Part shown: positions 1 to 8,946 of the stretch, in pieces
How the letters are laid out: every line of letters starts with the position of its first letter
How positions within the stretch are numbered: position 1 is the first letter of the stretch
Source: JAIBCC01 sp963763855
GTDB taxonomy: Bacteria; Acidobacteriota; Blastocatellia; Pyrinomonadales; Pyrinomonadaceae
Reading direction: 5' to 3'
Length of the DNA: 64,000 nucleotides
NCBI GenBank assembly: GCA_963763855.1
Contig: CAVXPU010000005.1
Location: 248,001-312,000, forward strand
Translations under genes and position numbers: made by a program
The notes under the pieces: model-generated
Seen by the model: the letters and a program-made list of their open reading frames with translations, nothing else
The model's database searches: none
What the model was told of the DNA's origin: nothing

Positions 1-1
1 A

Positions 2-211
2 AATTGGAAAACTGCCGATGGCAAGCATCCGCACGAAACAAATCTATTAAAATTGGATAGCACAAAAGCTAAAACAAAACTTAACTGGAAACCAAAATTG
101 AGTTTACCCGAAGCCTTAAAATTAACGTCTGATTGGTATAGCTGTTTTGGAAATAATGAAGATTTAACTATCATAACTCAACAACAAATTGAGTATTACG
201 AAAATAAATAA
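2..211 (+). CDS. rfbG: CDP-glucose 4,6-dehydratase, C-terminal end (partial)
   Basis: This is the last 69 codons of a gene that begins before the window; codons start at base 2 and the stop TAA overlaps the next ATG (TAATG). The residues read like the C-terminus of the CDP-glucose 4,6-dehydratase branch of extended SDR enzymes: an HPHET segment, then LLKLDSTKAK and a LNWKPK motif, then a 'leading to Trp-Tyr' helix (LTSDWY) and a final QQQIEYY helix. The enzyme converts CDP-glucose to CDP-4-keto-6-deoxyglucose, the entry step to CDP-(di)deoxyhexoses of O-antigens. The catalytic half lies outside the window, so the call rests on these C-terminal motifs and on the sugar epimerase gene that follows directly. 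Confidence 0.8.
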   Translation, partial: NWKTADGKHPHETNLLKLDSTKAKTKLNWKPKLSLPEALKLTSDWYSCFGNNEDLTIITQQQIEYYENK

Positions 212-768
212 TGTTGATAAATCCCTTAAAACTTAAAGGTTCATTTGAAATTCAGCTTAAAATGATCGGCGATAGTCGCGGTTATTTTATGCGTAGTTAC
301 AGCAAAGACCAATTTAGTGAAAATGGTTTGCAAACTGATTGGCATCAGGAAAATCAATCATATTCGACGAGACTATATACGGTTCGCGGACTTCATTTTC
401 AAATTCCGCCCTATTCCGAAACAAAATTAGTCCGGGTAGTGCAGGGTAAAATCCTTGATGTTTTTGTTGATCTCCGAAAAGATTCGGAAACTTTCGGACA
501 ATGGGATTCGATTGAACTTTCAGAAGATAACGGTAAAATGGTGTATATCCCGCGTGGATTTGCACACGGCTTTTGCACTTTAACTGAACATACATTGGTT
601 CAATACAAGGTTGATAATAATTATACTCCTTCGCACGAAGGCGGAATTCGTTGGAATGATCCGCAAATTGGCATCGAATGGAATATTGATGAAAATACGG
701 CTTTTTTATCAGATCGTGACCAGATTTCTCCATTTTTAGCAGATTTTGATTCACCGTTTTTATCATAA
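211..768 (+). CDS. rfbC: dTDP-4-dehydrorhamnose 3,5-epimerase family (RmlC-like) sugar epimerase
   Basis: A 185-residue single-domain cupin of normal RmlC length. Visible motifs are DSRGYF (21-26), TVRGLHFQ (57-64) with the expected catalytic His62, Lys72, the Tyr132 region (QYKVDNNY), and PRGFAHGF (114-121). The family epimerises C3 and/or C5 of 4-keto-6-deoxy nucleotide sugars. Because it follows rfbG with a 1-bp overlap, its likely substrate here is a CDP-4-keto-6-deoxyhexose rather than the dTDP sugar; that substrate choice is inferred from context. Its stop also overlaps the ATG of the next (broken) gene, so it sat in a tight operon. Confidence 0.88.
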   Translation: MLINPLKLKGSFEIQLKMIGDSRGYFMRSYSKDQFSENGLQTDWHQENQSYSTRLYTVRGLHFQIPPYSETKLVRVVQGKILDVFVDLRKDSETFGQWDSIELSEDNGKMVYIPRGFAHGFCTLTEHTLVQYKVDNNYTPSHEGGIRWNDPQIGIEWNIDENTAFLSDRDQISPFLADFDSPFLS

Positions 769-870
769 TGAAAAAGATTTTATTGACAGGGGCAACTGGT
801 TTTATCCGTAAGTTCGCTGTTAAAATATAAACACAACAAAGGATATAACGTAAAAATTACTTGGAATTAG
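768..870 (+). pseudogene. NAD-dependent sugar epimerase/dehydratase, N-terminal remnant
   Basis: The ATG overlaps the stop of rfbC (TAATG) and opens with MKKILLTGATGFI, the Rossmann GxxGxxG start of an extended SDR enzyme. The frame then breaks. In another frame the sequence continues as SSLLKYKHNKGYNVKI, which is what should follow 'GFIG' in such an enzyme, and then meets a stop at 868-870. The remaining 250 or so residues are missing and the next recognisable sequence belongs to a different family. It is therefore a truncated and frameshifted remnant of a sugar epimerase that once followed rfbGC. Confidence 0.7.
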
Positions 871-1495
871 AAACATATTTACAGCCTTATTTGGATAGGA
901 AGACCCATAATCTAGCTACACGAAGATTTCGGATTCAGTAAGCATTTTTTCAAGTAAAATCATCACTGATAATAGAAACTAGAATTGCACACGTCGGATT
1001 ATCAAGTTTATAATGCGAGGTTGCTAAAATTAATCGAGGTTGAAAACGGAGGAGTAATTACCATGGAAGTTGGATTGCACAATCAAAAGGCTATTGATGA
1101 ATTCCCTTTTTCTTCATATTATGCTGGTCGACGGCAGTTCAAAAGAACCGAAAATCGTAGAACAGTTAATAGCTAATAAAAGACCAACAAATCATTTGTT
1201 AGTTATTCTTGATTCCTCATTATGATTGTCAGCACGTTGCCTACAAATTTTAAGCCTATTGTAATTTTTAACAAAATCTTTATTTCTGCAACCGAAGGAA
1301 ATATGCAGAACGTGTTTGACACGCAGGAAGGGAGACAAGACTGGTAATACAAATAACCTAGTTATCTCTGTTCACTGCTTTTTAGACAATCATTCGGAAT
1401 TTAGTTTAGAAAGCCCAAAATGAATGTTTAATGAGAGCGACTTAAACGAGAATATTAACACTCATTATCTGGATGACGGGTTGAAAAAGTTATAA
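871..1495 (+). pseudogene. cephalosporin hydroxylase (CmcI)-like methyltransferase, degenerate
   Basis: No single frame is open, but fragments in several frames line up in order with the CmcI/cephalosporin hydroxylase family (PF04989), common in sugar clusters beside rfbG. They are LIIETRIAHVG near 970 (family LIIETGIAHGG), LLKLIEVENGGVI with HNQKAIDEFPF near 1021-1110, VDGSSKEPKIVEQLI near 1130-1170, LLVILDSS near 1200, EGNMQNVFDTQEGRQDW near 1300-1345, VISVHCFLDNHSEF near 1360-1400, and MFNESDLNENI...YLDDGLKKL up to the stop at 1493-1495. There are several frameshifts and in-frame stops (TAA near 1251 and 1269), so this is true decay rather than one sequencing slip. Confidence 0.72.
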
Positions 1496-1510
1496 AGCTA
1501 AATAATAAAA

Positions 1511-3067
1511 ATGTTCAACAAAACAACCTCTACAAAGTTTAATATTGCGGTAAGTTTCAGTGGGAGGATTTGGGCTGCTTTACTTGGGGTGGTGTTTGTC
1601 CCTTTCTACATCAGACACCTAGGTGTTGAGTCCTATGGAATTATTGGCATATTTTCTAGTATTCAAGCAGCATTGGCATTGTTTGATGTAGGACTATCAC
1701 AGACCGTAAATCGGGAAATAGCAAGATTGTCGGCATCAGATGAAAATAATCGTGAAATACGAAATATTGCACGTTCATTGGAAATTCCTTATTGGCTGAT
1801 TTCCGTGTTGGTAATAATTGTTGCAATATTAATCTCGGTATCTATTGCTCATTATTGGGTTACACCAAATAGGGTTTCAGTATCAACCGTATCTGAATCT
1901 CTGATGATAATGAGTGTTGGATTCGGATTCCAGTGGTGTTCGAATTTTTATACAGGCGGATTGACAGGTTTACAACGACATCTACTATTAAATATTTCAA
2001 TTATTGTATTTGCTACATTAAGATCAGTTGGTGCCTTGCTAGTTTTGGAATTTGTTTCGCCAACCATCCAAACATTTCTTATTTGGCAGACAATCGTAGG
2101 AGCGTTGAATACATTGGTGTTGCTTTTGATATTTTGGAAATGCATGCCTCAATCTCAAATAAAACCTAAGTTTGAGATTGAACTAATAAAGGGAATGTGG
2201 CGATATGCATCAGGCATGACAAGCATTGGAATTGTAGGATTGATTCTGACCCAGTTAGATAAGGTTATCCTAAGTAAAATGCTTGATTTACGGGAGTTTG
2301 GATATTATTCATTTGCCTTAACCATTTCCACTCTTATTCTCTTTATGATTATTGGAAGCATCGGCACTGTTTTCTTTCCAAAGTTCTCGGAATTAGTTGA
2401 AACAAACGACCAGACGGCAATAAATGAAATCTATCATCAGGCGTCACAAATTATGTCCGTTTTATTAATACCAGCAACACTAGTGTTAATGTTGTTTTCA
2501 TCAGAAATATTGTTTATTTGGACAAAAGACCAGGAAATTGTTAAAAACTCTTCTCTCCTTTTGTCGGTCTTAGCATTTGGGCTAGGTTTAAATGGGAGCA
2601 TTCAGATTCCTTATCTTATGCAATTAGCTCATGGTATTACTAAAATTGCCTTTTGGACAAATTTCATTGCGATTTTAATACTAATTCCTTTTTTGATAGT
2701 ATGTACCCAGTATTTCGGGGCGATTGGAGGGGCATCTGCCTCAGTTGTTCTTGGTCTTTATAACATTGTTATATTTGCCCAAACTACACATCGATTTATT
2801 TTAAAAGGAGAATTGCTAAATTGGTATGTGAAAGACCTGTTTTTCCCACTTTTGGCGAGTACGATTATTACTACAGTCTGGAAGCTTTTGATACCTAATA
2901 ATTTACCTAGGGTTTGGATATTTGTGATTCTTTTGTTGGCAGGTCTTACAGCGTTGTTGGGGGCTGTGTTATCAACGTATTACCCACGAAGATTTTTTCT
3001 TAATACACTTCGTAATGGAATGGTTCGCGTTTTTTCTGAAAGCTTATGTTTGAAGCTTCTAAAGTAA
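1511..3067 (+). CDS. wzx: polysaccharide flippase, Wzx/MATE-like (oligosaccharide translocase)
   Basis: A 518-residue polytopic membrane protein with about 12-14 hydrophobic segments, starting with a short basic N-terminus and a helix (AALLGVVFVPFYIRHLG) typical of Polysacc_synt/MurJ-MOP flippases. Its likely role is to flip undecaprenyl-diphosphate-linked repeat units of the polysaccharide across the inner membrane. Context supports this: glycosyltransferases, a polymerase-like protein and nucleotide-sugar enzymes follow on the same strand. Length and topology fit Wzx. The substrate cannot be read from sequence. It is the first intact gene after the decayed stretch at 768-1495. Confidence 0.85.
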   Translation: MFNKTTSTKFNIAVSFSGRIWAALLGVVFVPFYIRHLGVESYGIIGIFSSIQAALALFDVGLSQTVNREIARLSASDENNREIRNIARSLEIPYWLISVLVIIVAILISVSIAHYWVTPNRVSVSTVSESLMIMSVGFGFQWCSNFYTGGLTGLQRHLLLNISIIVFATLRSVGALLVLEFVSPTIQTFLIWQTIVGALNTLVLLLIFWKCMPQSQIKPKFEIELIKGMWRYASGMTSIGIVGLILTQLDKVILSKMLDLREFGYYSFALTISTLILFMIIGSIGTVFFPKFSELVETNDQTAINEIYHQASQIMSVLLIPATLVLMLFSSEILFIWTKDQEIVKNSSLLLSVLAFGLGLNGSIQIPYLMQLAHGITKIAFWTNFIAILILIPFLIVCTQYFGAIGGASASVVLGLYNIVIFAQTTHRFILKGELLNWYVKDLFFPLLASTIITTVWKLLIPNNLPRVWIFVILLLAGLTALLGAVLSTYYPRRFFLNTLRNGMVRVFSESLCLKLLK

Positions 3068-3070
3068 AAT

Positions 3071-3292
3071 ATGATAGATATTTGTTCTAGGATTCCCCCA
3101 AAAACGCGAGGATATTGTATTCCATTAAGAACTCTGACAATTCAGGGGTGGTATTTTGTCAGACTGCGTCCAGACTTTTGCCACAAATGGCAAAGTTTAA
3201 AACAATTGTTAAACAAAGTGGTGAGATGGTCAGGTCCGGCTAAACTTGACCACTTAAAATTATCAGATTATTTTTGGTATTTACTTAAGTAA
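3071..3292 (+). CDS. small ORF of unknown function (doubtful)
   Basis: A 73-codon frame lying in the 230-bp gap between the flippase and the next methyltransferase. I recognise no family. The product is rich in basic and aromatic residues and lacks a signal peptide or clear motif. The sequences just before its ATG and just before the next ATG are similar (AAGTAAAATAT), so the segment could be inserted or duplicated material, or another gene remnant like those at 768-1495. Neither start has a convincing ribosome binding site. Low confidence that it is translated. Confidence 0.2.
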   Translation: MIDICSRIPPKTRGYCIPLRTLTIQGWYFVRLRPDFCHKWQSLKQLLNKVVRWSGPAKLDHLKLSDYFWYLLK

Positions 3293-3300
3293 AATATAGT

Positions 3301-3978
3301 ATGAAAATAAAGCTATTAGCTAGAATATCAGGACGTGTTAGGCGTTCATTTCTTAAGCTGACGACACCCAGAATAGTTGAAAGATATAGCAATCCATATG
3401 CGACCCATTTACCAATAATCGTTGGGCTTAGTTCAATGGTTGAAATCCGACACGTTTTGGAGTTAGGATGTGGCGAGCATAGCACACTAACCTTTCTTAA
3501 TCGAAAAATTTTTCCAAACTTAGTCAATTTGGAATCATTTGAAAATGATTCTAAATGGGCACAAAAAGTAGTTACTTTGTGTAAAGATGATCCAAGGTTA
3601 AATCTTAGAATTATTGAAAGATCTATTAGTGATTCGCTTGACCATATTGATTGGGGTCTTTATGATTTAATCTTTATAGATGATTCAACCACGGCTAAAG
3701 AACGTGCTTCTACAATCACAAAAGTAGTTGAAAATTGCTCAAAACATTCCTATGTTTTAATTCACGATTATGAAGTAGAGGACTATCAAATTGCTGGACG
3801 ACCAATGCAATCAAAATTTGTGTTCAATGCCTTTAATCCTAATACTGGTATACTTAGAATGTCAGATTTGGAGAAAACAAAGTTTAGAAAACTAAATGAT
3901 TTATTAAAAAAATTAGCAAAAGAAATTCCAGCTGATGATGTTGAGCGATGGAAAACTGAACTTGTGCATTTTGACTAG
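3301..3978 (+). CDS. class I SAM-dependent methyltransferase-like protein
   Basis: A 225-residue protein with a Rossmann-type methyltransferase core: motif I is VLELGCGEHST (about 52-62), followed by an acidic strand end (LESFENDSKW) for the SAM ribose and the motif IV-like strand YDLIFIDDSTT. The C-terminal third is helical and charged. Methyltransferases of this type in O-antigen clusters often modify sugars, but the acceptor cannot be told from sequence. A 170-bp gap follows before the next gene; in it a short frame (4020-4091, ending LLPLLIFWLK) has no start and may be another remnant. Confidence 0.7.
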   Translation: MKIKLLARISGRVRRSFLKLTTPRIVERYSNPYATHLPIIVGLSSMVEIRHVLELGCGEHSTLTFLNRKIFPNLVNLESFENDSKWAQKVVTLCKDDPRLNLRIIERSISDSLDHIDWGLYDLIFIDDSTTAKERASTITKVVENCSKHSYVLIHDYEVEDYQIAGRPMQSKFVFNAFNPNTGILRMSDLEKTKFRKLNDLLKKLAKEIPADDVERWKTELVHFD

Positions 3979-4150
3979 CTGAATTCCTTTATGAAAGAGA
4001 CAGAAAGAAGTGGAAAATAAACTCACGAAGAGTTTTTGACGATTATTTAGGTCATAACCTACTACCACTTCTTATCTTTTGGCTAAAATAAAACAATCAT
4101 TTTTACAAACGGTAAAGATGAGAAAAAACAGATGTTTAATGGGAGATTAA

Positions 4151-5104
4151 ATGAAAATTCTTGTAACAGGTGGATTAGGAATTGTCGGAGGGGGGTTAGT
4201 AAAAGAACTTCGTTCTCAAGGACATAATGTGGTGTCGTGTGATTTACAACATCAACCGGACGAATTCGGTTTTAGTTTGCGAACTGACGTAAATCCACCA
4301 GGATATGTTCGATGTGATGTTGGCGAATTTCGCCAATTAGAACGGATTTTTGATAAGCTAGGACCTTTTGATTATGTATATCATACTGCAGCTGAATTTG
4401 GGAGATGGAACGGTGAAGATTTTTACGAGAAACTCTGGCAGACTAATGCAATTGGGACCAAGAATTTGATTCGTTTGCAAGAGAAACTTAAGTTTCGCTT
4501 AATCCATTTTTCATCATCAGAAGTGTATGGTGATTACCCTCAGATAATGGTTGAAAGCGTAATGGATGATTACGAAATAAAACAGATGAATGATTATGCA
4601 ATGACTAAATGGGTAAATGAAATGCAGATACGAAACTCTCGCATCCAATATGGAACAGAGAGTGTAGTAGTTCGTCTATTTAATACTTACGGACCTGGTG
4701 AATATTATAGTGTTTATCGTTCCGTGAACTGTCGTTTTCTGTTTTGTGCTTTAAGTAATTTACCGTTTACTGTTTTTCGTGGTCATGCTAGAACATCAAC
4801 ATATTTAGCTGATACGGTTCGAACATTATCTAATATAGTTAAAAACTTTAAAGATGGCGAAACCTATAATATTGGGGGAAATCAATTACATTCAATTGAG
4901 GACTTAGCTCAAGTAATTCTAGAAATAACTGGGGCGGATCCAAAATTAGTGCAGTATAGAGATTCTGAAGTTTTGACTACAAAACATAAAGTAGTAGATA
5001 CGTCCAAGTCAGAGCGAGACTTAGACCATACAAATTCATTTGATTTGAAAACTGGTATGCAACTTACTGCAGATTGGATGAGAAAAGTATACGGACTTAA
5101 TTAA
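4151..5104 (+). CDS. NAD-dependent epimerase/dehydratase (extended SDR)
   Basis: A 317-residue extended short-chain dehydrogenase of normal length. The N-terminal nucleotide-binding motif is TGGLGIVGGG (6-15), the conserved serine region is SSSEVYG (121-127), and the catalytic pair is Tyr149/Lys153 (YAMTK). A GPGEYYS stretch and a later YNIGG motif match NDP-sugar 4-epimerases, 4,6-dehydratases and related reductases. It acts in the cytoplasm on a nucleotide sugar, probably supplying one residue of the repeat unit. The exact reaction cannot be assigned from these motifs. A 12-bp gap separates it from the next glycosyltransferase. Confidence 0.82.
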   Translation: MKILVTGGLGIVGGGLVKELRSQGHNVVSCDLQHQPDEFGFSLRTDVNPPGYVRCDVGEFRQLERIFDKLGPFDYVYHTAAEFGRWNGEDFYEKLWQTNAIGTKNLIRLQEKLKFRLIHFSSSEVYGDYPQIMVESVMDDYEIKQMNDYAMTKWVNEMQIRNSRIQYGTESVVVRLFNTYGPGEYYSVYRSVNCRFLFCALSNLPFTVFRGHARTSTYLADTVRTLSNIVKNFKDGETYNIGGNQLHSIEDLAQVILEITGADPKLVQYRDSEVLTTKHKVVDTSKSERDLDHTNSFDLKTGMQLTADWMRKVYGLN

Positions 5105-5116
5105 AGTTGATAGATA

Positions 5117-6331
5117 ATGCCTAAAGATGAAATCAATACCAATTTATTGGTAGTTAGTGGCTACCCCCCAAATTTAACAAATGGGGGGGGTATTATTTTA
5201 TGTAGTTTATTATCAGAGCTTTCAAAAAACAATCTGTCTATCATTACCAACGAAAACTTTTTAGAAAAGATTAAAGTTTCTCCAAACAATAAATTATTAG
5301 AAGTAAAACATACCGGAGTAAAACCCTTGAAAATGAAGGTTAAAGGGCTCTCAAGATTTTTTCGGTTTCTTAACTTTATAAAAATATTTACAGCAACATA
5401 TTTAATCAAAAAGAACATTAGGAAAGACACCGTTATTTTAGTTATTCCATGGAGTGGAGAATTAGCTAGTGAGTTGACAGTTGCAGTGTATTTTGCTAAC
5501 AAATTATGGAAAGTACCTTTCCTAGTTTATGAAATGGATGATTGGAAAGCAAATATTGAAAGAGCAGGTCTGATTGCAAAAGTTTCTGAAAGATATTTTC
5601 ACGAAAAACTTCTAAAAAACGCTTATAAAATATATGTCATTAGCCACAAAATGGCGGATGACTTTTTTTATCGGTATGGTGTTAGTTCACATGTTTTACC
5701 ACATTGCGTAGATATTCAAAAGTATAATCATTCATTTAAGAAAGAAAGTCAGTCACGATATTATATGTATTACACAGGTGCAGTTTATGGAGCACAAATA
5801 GACTCTATAAAAAATATAATTTCAGCAATCGAAGAAGTAAATGATATTGACATATCGTTAGTTATTTTCACTAATCAAACTAAGACTGATTTGGAAGATT
5901 TAGGTGTTTTAAGCAAAAAAGTTTGTGTTAAAGAAGCAGTTCCGGTCAAGCAAATTCCTAGTCTACTTATGAAAGCTGACATACTTTTATTACCATTTTC
6001 CTTTCGTTCCGAAGAAGTTCACGTTGTCAGCTCCTCTTATCCAACTAAAACAGCAGACTATTTGGCATCAGGGGTACCAATATTGGTTCATGCACCTCAC
6101 TATTCAACAATCGCACAAGAGGCAAGCGGCGATGGTTGGGGTCTGGTAGTTGATCAACCTAACATTGATGGACTTAAAGATTCCATCCGTTTGCTAATCT
6201 CAAATGCTGATTTAAGAGACCAATTATCTGAAAGGGCTAGATCTGTGGCATCAGAGAAACACGATATTAAAAGATGTCGAACCGAGTTTTTTGCCTCAAT
6301 TGATAAAGCCACAAAGTTGTATGAAAATTAG
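5117..6331 (+). CDS. glycosyltransferase family 4-type
   Basis: A 404-residue GT-B fold protein. The N-terminal half starts with VVSGYPPNLTNGGG, the usual glycine-rich acceptor-side loop, and the C-terminal half carries the sugar-nucleotide site PTKTADYLASGVPILVH followed by W-G-L-V-V, typical of GT4 enzymes. It is predicted to be cytoplasmic or peripheral on the inner face of the membrane and to add one sugar to the lipid-linked repeat unit. Its last 11 bases overlap the start of the next glycosyltransferase, which points to translational coupling. A run of nine G bases lies early in the gene (about 5184-5190 and neighbours), a possible slippage site. Confidence 0.83.
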   Translation: MPKDEINTNLLVVSGYPPNLTNGGGIILCSLLSELSKNNLSIITNENFLEKIKVSPNNKLLEVKHTGVKPLKMKVKGLSRFFRFLNFIKIFTATYLIKKNIRKDTVILVIPWSGELASELTVAVYFANKLWKVPFLVYEMDDWKANIERAGLIAKVSERYFHEKLLKNAYKIYVISHKMADDFFYRYGVSSHVLPHCVDIQKYNHSFKKESQSRYYMYYTGAVYGAQIDSIKNIISAIEEVNDIDISLVIFTNQTKTDLEDLGVLSKKVCVKEAVPVKQIPSLLMKADILLLPFSFRSEEVHVVSSSYPTKTADYLASGVPILVHAPHYSTIAQEASGDGWGLVVDQPNIDGLKDSIRLLISNADLRDQLSERARSVASEKHDIKRCRTEFFASIDKATKLYEN

Positions 6332-7319
6332 TATTGTAATCCCTACATATAATCGAAGCGAACAGCTTAGCGAAGTAATTGATTGTTTGTTAAAAAGCGA
6401 GATTGAAGGTTTTTCGGAAGTGGAAATAATAGTTATAGACGATGGTTCGTCAGTTCCGGCTAAAGACGCAGTTACAACAAAAAAAGTTAATTACCCCTTT
6501 AAGTTAAGATATTTTTATCAAGACAACGCAGGTCCGGCGGAAGCCAGAAATCATGGTTTTCGAGAGGCTAGAAATGAGATAGTTCTTTTTATTGATGACG
6601 ATATATTAGTTTTTCCAGACCTTATTAAGAAACACGCAGAAGCTCATCAAATTCATGAAGGAAGTATAATTTTTGGGCAGAGTCCTTATTTTCCACCAAA
6701 AGAATCAACATCGTCTTATCGATATTTAAACAAATTGGTTGATGATGGGTTGGATTTGATAAAGAAAGATCAAATCGAACAGTTTGTAAGAGTTGAAATT
6801 GTCGCCAGCGGAAATTTATCCGTAGATAAAAAGATTTTTCCTGAAGGCACGGTTTACGAGAAAAACTTGAATGTTCCGGCGAGTGAAGAATTTGAACTCT
6901 CTTATAGTCTAATGCAGAGAAATGTACCGGTTTATTTCGCTCCCGAAATTAAGGGCTGGCACTTACAGCCAACAGGGATTGAAGATTGCTGTAAGCAAAA
7001 CTACAAGTACGGATTAGGAATAGCGGAGCTCGCCCAAAAGTGTCCTAATGTGTTGGAGCTAAAACAGTTAGCAAATATCTACCGGGCAAATCGCCAAATT
7101 GATCGCGAAGACCCGGTAAGGGTAAAGATCAAAAAGGGAATAAGAAGAATTCTATCGACGAGAATTATCAGAGAAAGAATCCTCGGCTTAACAAAAATAT
7201 TTGAAGCGATGATCCCAAACGATAAATTTTTGTTTATGATCTATCGCTTATCATTAGGCAACTATTTTGTTGCAGGCATGAAGGACGGAGAAAAGATGTT
7301 TGGTGAGGGAAAATCGTGA
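6321..7319 (+). CDS. glycosyltransferase family 2
   Basis: I place the start at the ATG at 6321, because the product then begins MKISIVIPTYNRSEQ, the classic GT2 N-terminus; upstream in-frame codons only overlap the previous gene. The GT-A core shows IVIDDGSS, the AEARNHG motif, and a DxD-type metal/nucleotide site (LFIDDDI) near residue 90. A C-terminal region with WHLQPTG fits the catalytic base and acceptor part of the fold. It overlaps the preceding GT4 gene by 11 bp and touches the next methyltransferase (TGATG). Donor and acceptor sugars are unknown. Confidence 0.87.
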   Translation: MKISIVIPTYNRSEQLSEVIDCLLKSEIEGFSEVEIIVIDDGSSVPAKDAVTTKKVNYPFKLRYFYQDNAGPAEARNHGFREARNEIVLFIDDDILVFPDLIKKHAEAHQIHEGSIIFGQSPYFPPKESTSSYRYLNKLVDDGLDLIKKDQIEQFVRVEIVASGNLSVDKKIFPEGTVYEKNLNVPASEEFELSYSLMQRNVPVYFAPEIKGWHLQPTGIEDCCKQNYKYGLGIAELAQKCPNVLELKQLANIYRANRQIDREDPVRVKIKKGIRRILSTRIIRERILGLTKIFEAMIPNDKFLFMIYRLSLGNYFVAGMKDGEKMFGEGKS

Positions 7320-8209
7320 TGCTCAAAATGTATCAAAAAAATGAACATTCCGGCAGTTCAGTTGAGCTTTGGGAAGAGGCTTGGCAGGCAGGTCATTTTC
7401 TTGAATCGTTGAAGTTTTGTTTGGTTGATCCTCTTCGCCCACTATTCGAAAAATATGCTAAAAAAGGATCGGTGATGCTTGAAGGGGGCTGCGGGATGGG
7501 GCATTTTGTGGCTTTCTACACACTTAGGGGGGTTAGAGTAATCGGATTGGATTTTGCCCAGCGAACGTTGACTCGGTTGAGCAATCAGGTTCCGAATTTA
7601 CCTCTGTGTGGCGGTGATGTTTCGGCGTTGCCTTTTGGCGACAATAGTTTTGACGTTTACTATTCGGGCGGAGTAGTCGAACATTTTGAAAACGGAGCAG
7701 AAAAATCTTTGCAAGAAGCGGCAAGGGTCTTAAAAAATGATGGGGTTTTGCTGATTAGTGTTCCGTATTTTAGTCCTCTTCGGCGATTATTGGCACCTTT
7801 CAAAAAGGGGTTTTGGAGAAAAGTAGATAAATCAGAGTCTGAGCCAAACCATAATGACTTGGCTTTTTTTCAATACGCGTATAAAACGTCTGAATTTGAA
7901 GAAATGCTGAAAAAAGCGGATTTAAGAGTTATAAAAAAGCAAGGCTATGCGGTAATCTGGGGGCTTTATGAATTACCGGTTTTTAACCCACAAAGTGAAA
8001 TTGGAACATCTTCAACTGTTCCGCAAATAAACGAGAAAGTTATAATGCCTGATGTCAATCAATCTGTTAATTCATCATTGATCAAGCGTCTATTAGTTAG
8101 CGAAGATGAAACTGTGCCGATTTTGGGTTTAGGCGTTCGTTTTATGCGTTGGTTTGCCTCAAATATGATGATGTATGTTTGCGTTCGGCAAGATTCTAAA
8201 CTTAAATGA
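7319..8209 (+). CDS. class I SAM-dependent methyltransferase
   Basis: A 296-residue methyltransferase; a GTG one codon earlier is the alternative start. SAM motif I is LEGGCGMGHF (about 56-65), the acidic residue after strand 2 is in VIGLDFA, and VYYSGGVVEHFEN corresponds to the methyltransferase 11 motif before helix 4. The gene lies between a GT2 and a second methyltransferase with overlaps on both sides (TGATG at 7317, ATGA at 8206), so it belongs to the polysaccharide operon. It probably methylates a sugar or a glycan end; methylation of terminal sugars is a known length-control device, but that role here is inference. Confidence 0.82.
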   Translation: MLKMYQKNEHSGSSVELWEEAWQAGHFLESLKFCLVDPLRPLFEKYAKKGSVMLEGGCGMGHFVAFYTLRGVRVIGLDFAQRTLTRLSNQVPNLPLCGGDVSALPFGDNSFDVYYSGGVVEHFENGAEKSLQEAARVLKNDGVLLISVPYFSPLRRLLAPFKKGFWRKVDKSESEPNHNDLAFFQYAYKTSEFEEMLKKADLRVIKKQGYAVIWGLYELPVFNPQSEIGTSSTVPQINEKVIMPDVNQSVNSSLIKRLLVSEDETVPILGLGVRFMRWFASNMMMYVCVRQDSKLK

Positions 8210-8946
8210 GCGAATTCTTAAGAAAATTTCAAAAAAGAGACATTGAATTGATGGAGAAAATAGATAAAACTCCATTTTATTCTGGTTTTTGGAATCGTTT
8301 GCGAATTGATAAAGCGATTGCGTTTGCAGCCCCATCTGCCCATGGAACTTTGCTTGATATTGGATGTGGAACAAAACCTTATCAAAAAATATTTGAGCCT
8401 TATGTAAAAAATCATCTTGGGATCGAATATTCACTAGAAAGTGTTTACCGTGGGCATAAAGCCAATATTTTCGGCGATGGAATGAATTTGCCATTTGCTG
8501 ATCAGGCAATTGACACAATTTTATGCACAGAAGTTTTAGAACATATTCCGAATCCTGAGAAAGCAATTGCCGAATTTGCTAGAATTTTGCGTCCAAATGG
8601 CGTAATCATAACAACTGCACCTTTCTTTTTTCCGATTCACGATACCTGGGATTTTTTCCGTTATACGCACGACGGATTGGCTAACTTGATGAAGCAACAA
8701 GGTTTAGAGGTTGAATTAGTTAAACCACTTTCGGGAACTGCCGTTACGCTTGCTCTACTCTTTAACCTATATTGGTTTGAAATTGGCTTTATGTGGACAA
8801 AATGGCTATATCCTTTTGGGGTGATTTTGCGACCAATTTTGTTGTTATTTTGTTTAATTGTAAATGTTATCGGTGGAATTTTTGAAGTATTGATTCCCTC
8901 AAAACAAATGTCGTTTAATCATTTAACGATTGCAAGAAAAAAATGA
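8206..8946 (+). CDS. class I SAM-dependent methyltransferase
   Basis: A 246-residue methyltransferase 11-type protein. Motif I is LLDIGCGTKPYQ, the following acidic loop is HLGIEYS, and CTEVLEHIPNPEKAI is the conserved segment after strand 4. The C-terminal 60 residues include one or two long hydrophobic stretches (around ILRPILLLFCLIVNVIGGIF), suggesting membrane attachment, which fits a lipid-linked glycan acceptor. It overlaps its neighbours by 4 bp on both sides (ATGA). Substrate unknown. Confidence 0.82.
   Translation: MSEFLRKFQKRDIELMEKIDKTPFYSGFWNRLRIDKAIAFAAPSAHGTLLDIGCGTKPYQKIFEPYVKNHLGIEYSLESVYRGHKANIFGDGMNLPFADQAIDTILCTEVLEHIPNPEKAIAEFARILRPNGVIITTAPFFFPIHDTWDFFRYTHDGLANLMKQQGLEVELVKPLSGTAVTLALLFNLYWFEIGFMWTKWLYPFGVILRPILLLFCLIVNVIGGIFEVLIPSKQMSFNHLTIARKK

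Noticed and set aside
3285..3527. Minus-strand frame opposite the methyltransferase at 3301
   Set aside because: The + strand carries the SAM motif; the minus product has no recognisable feature.
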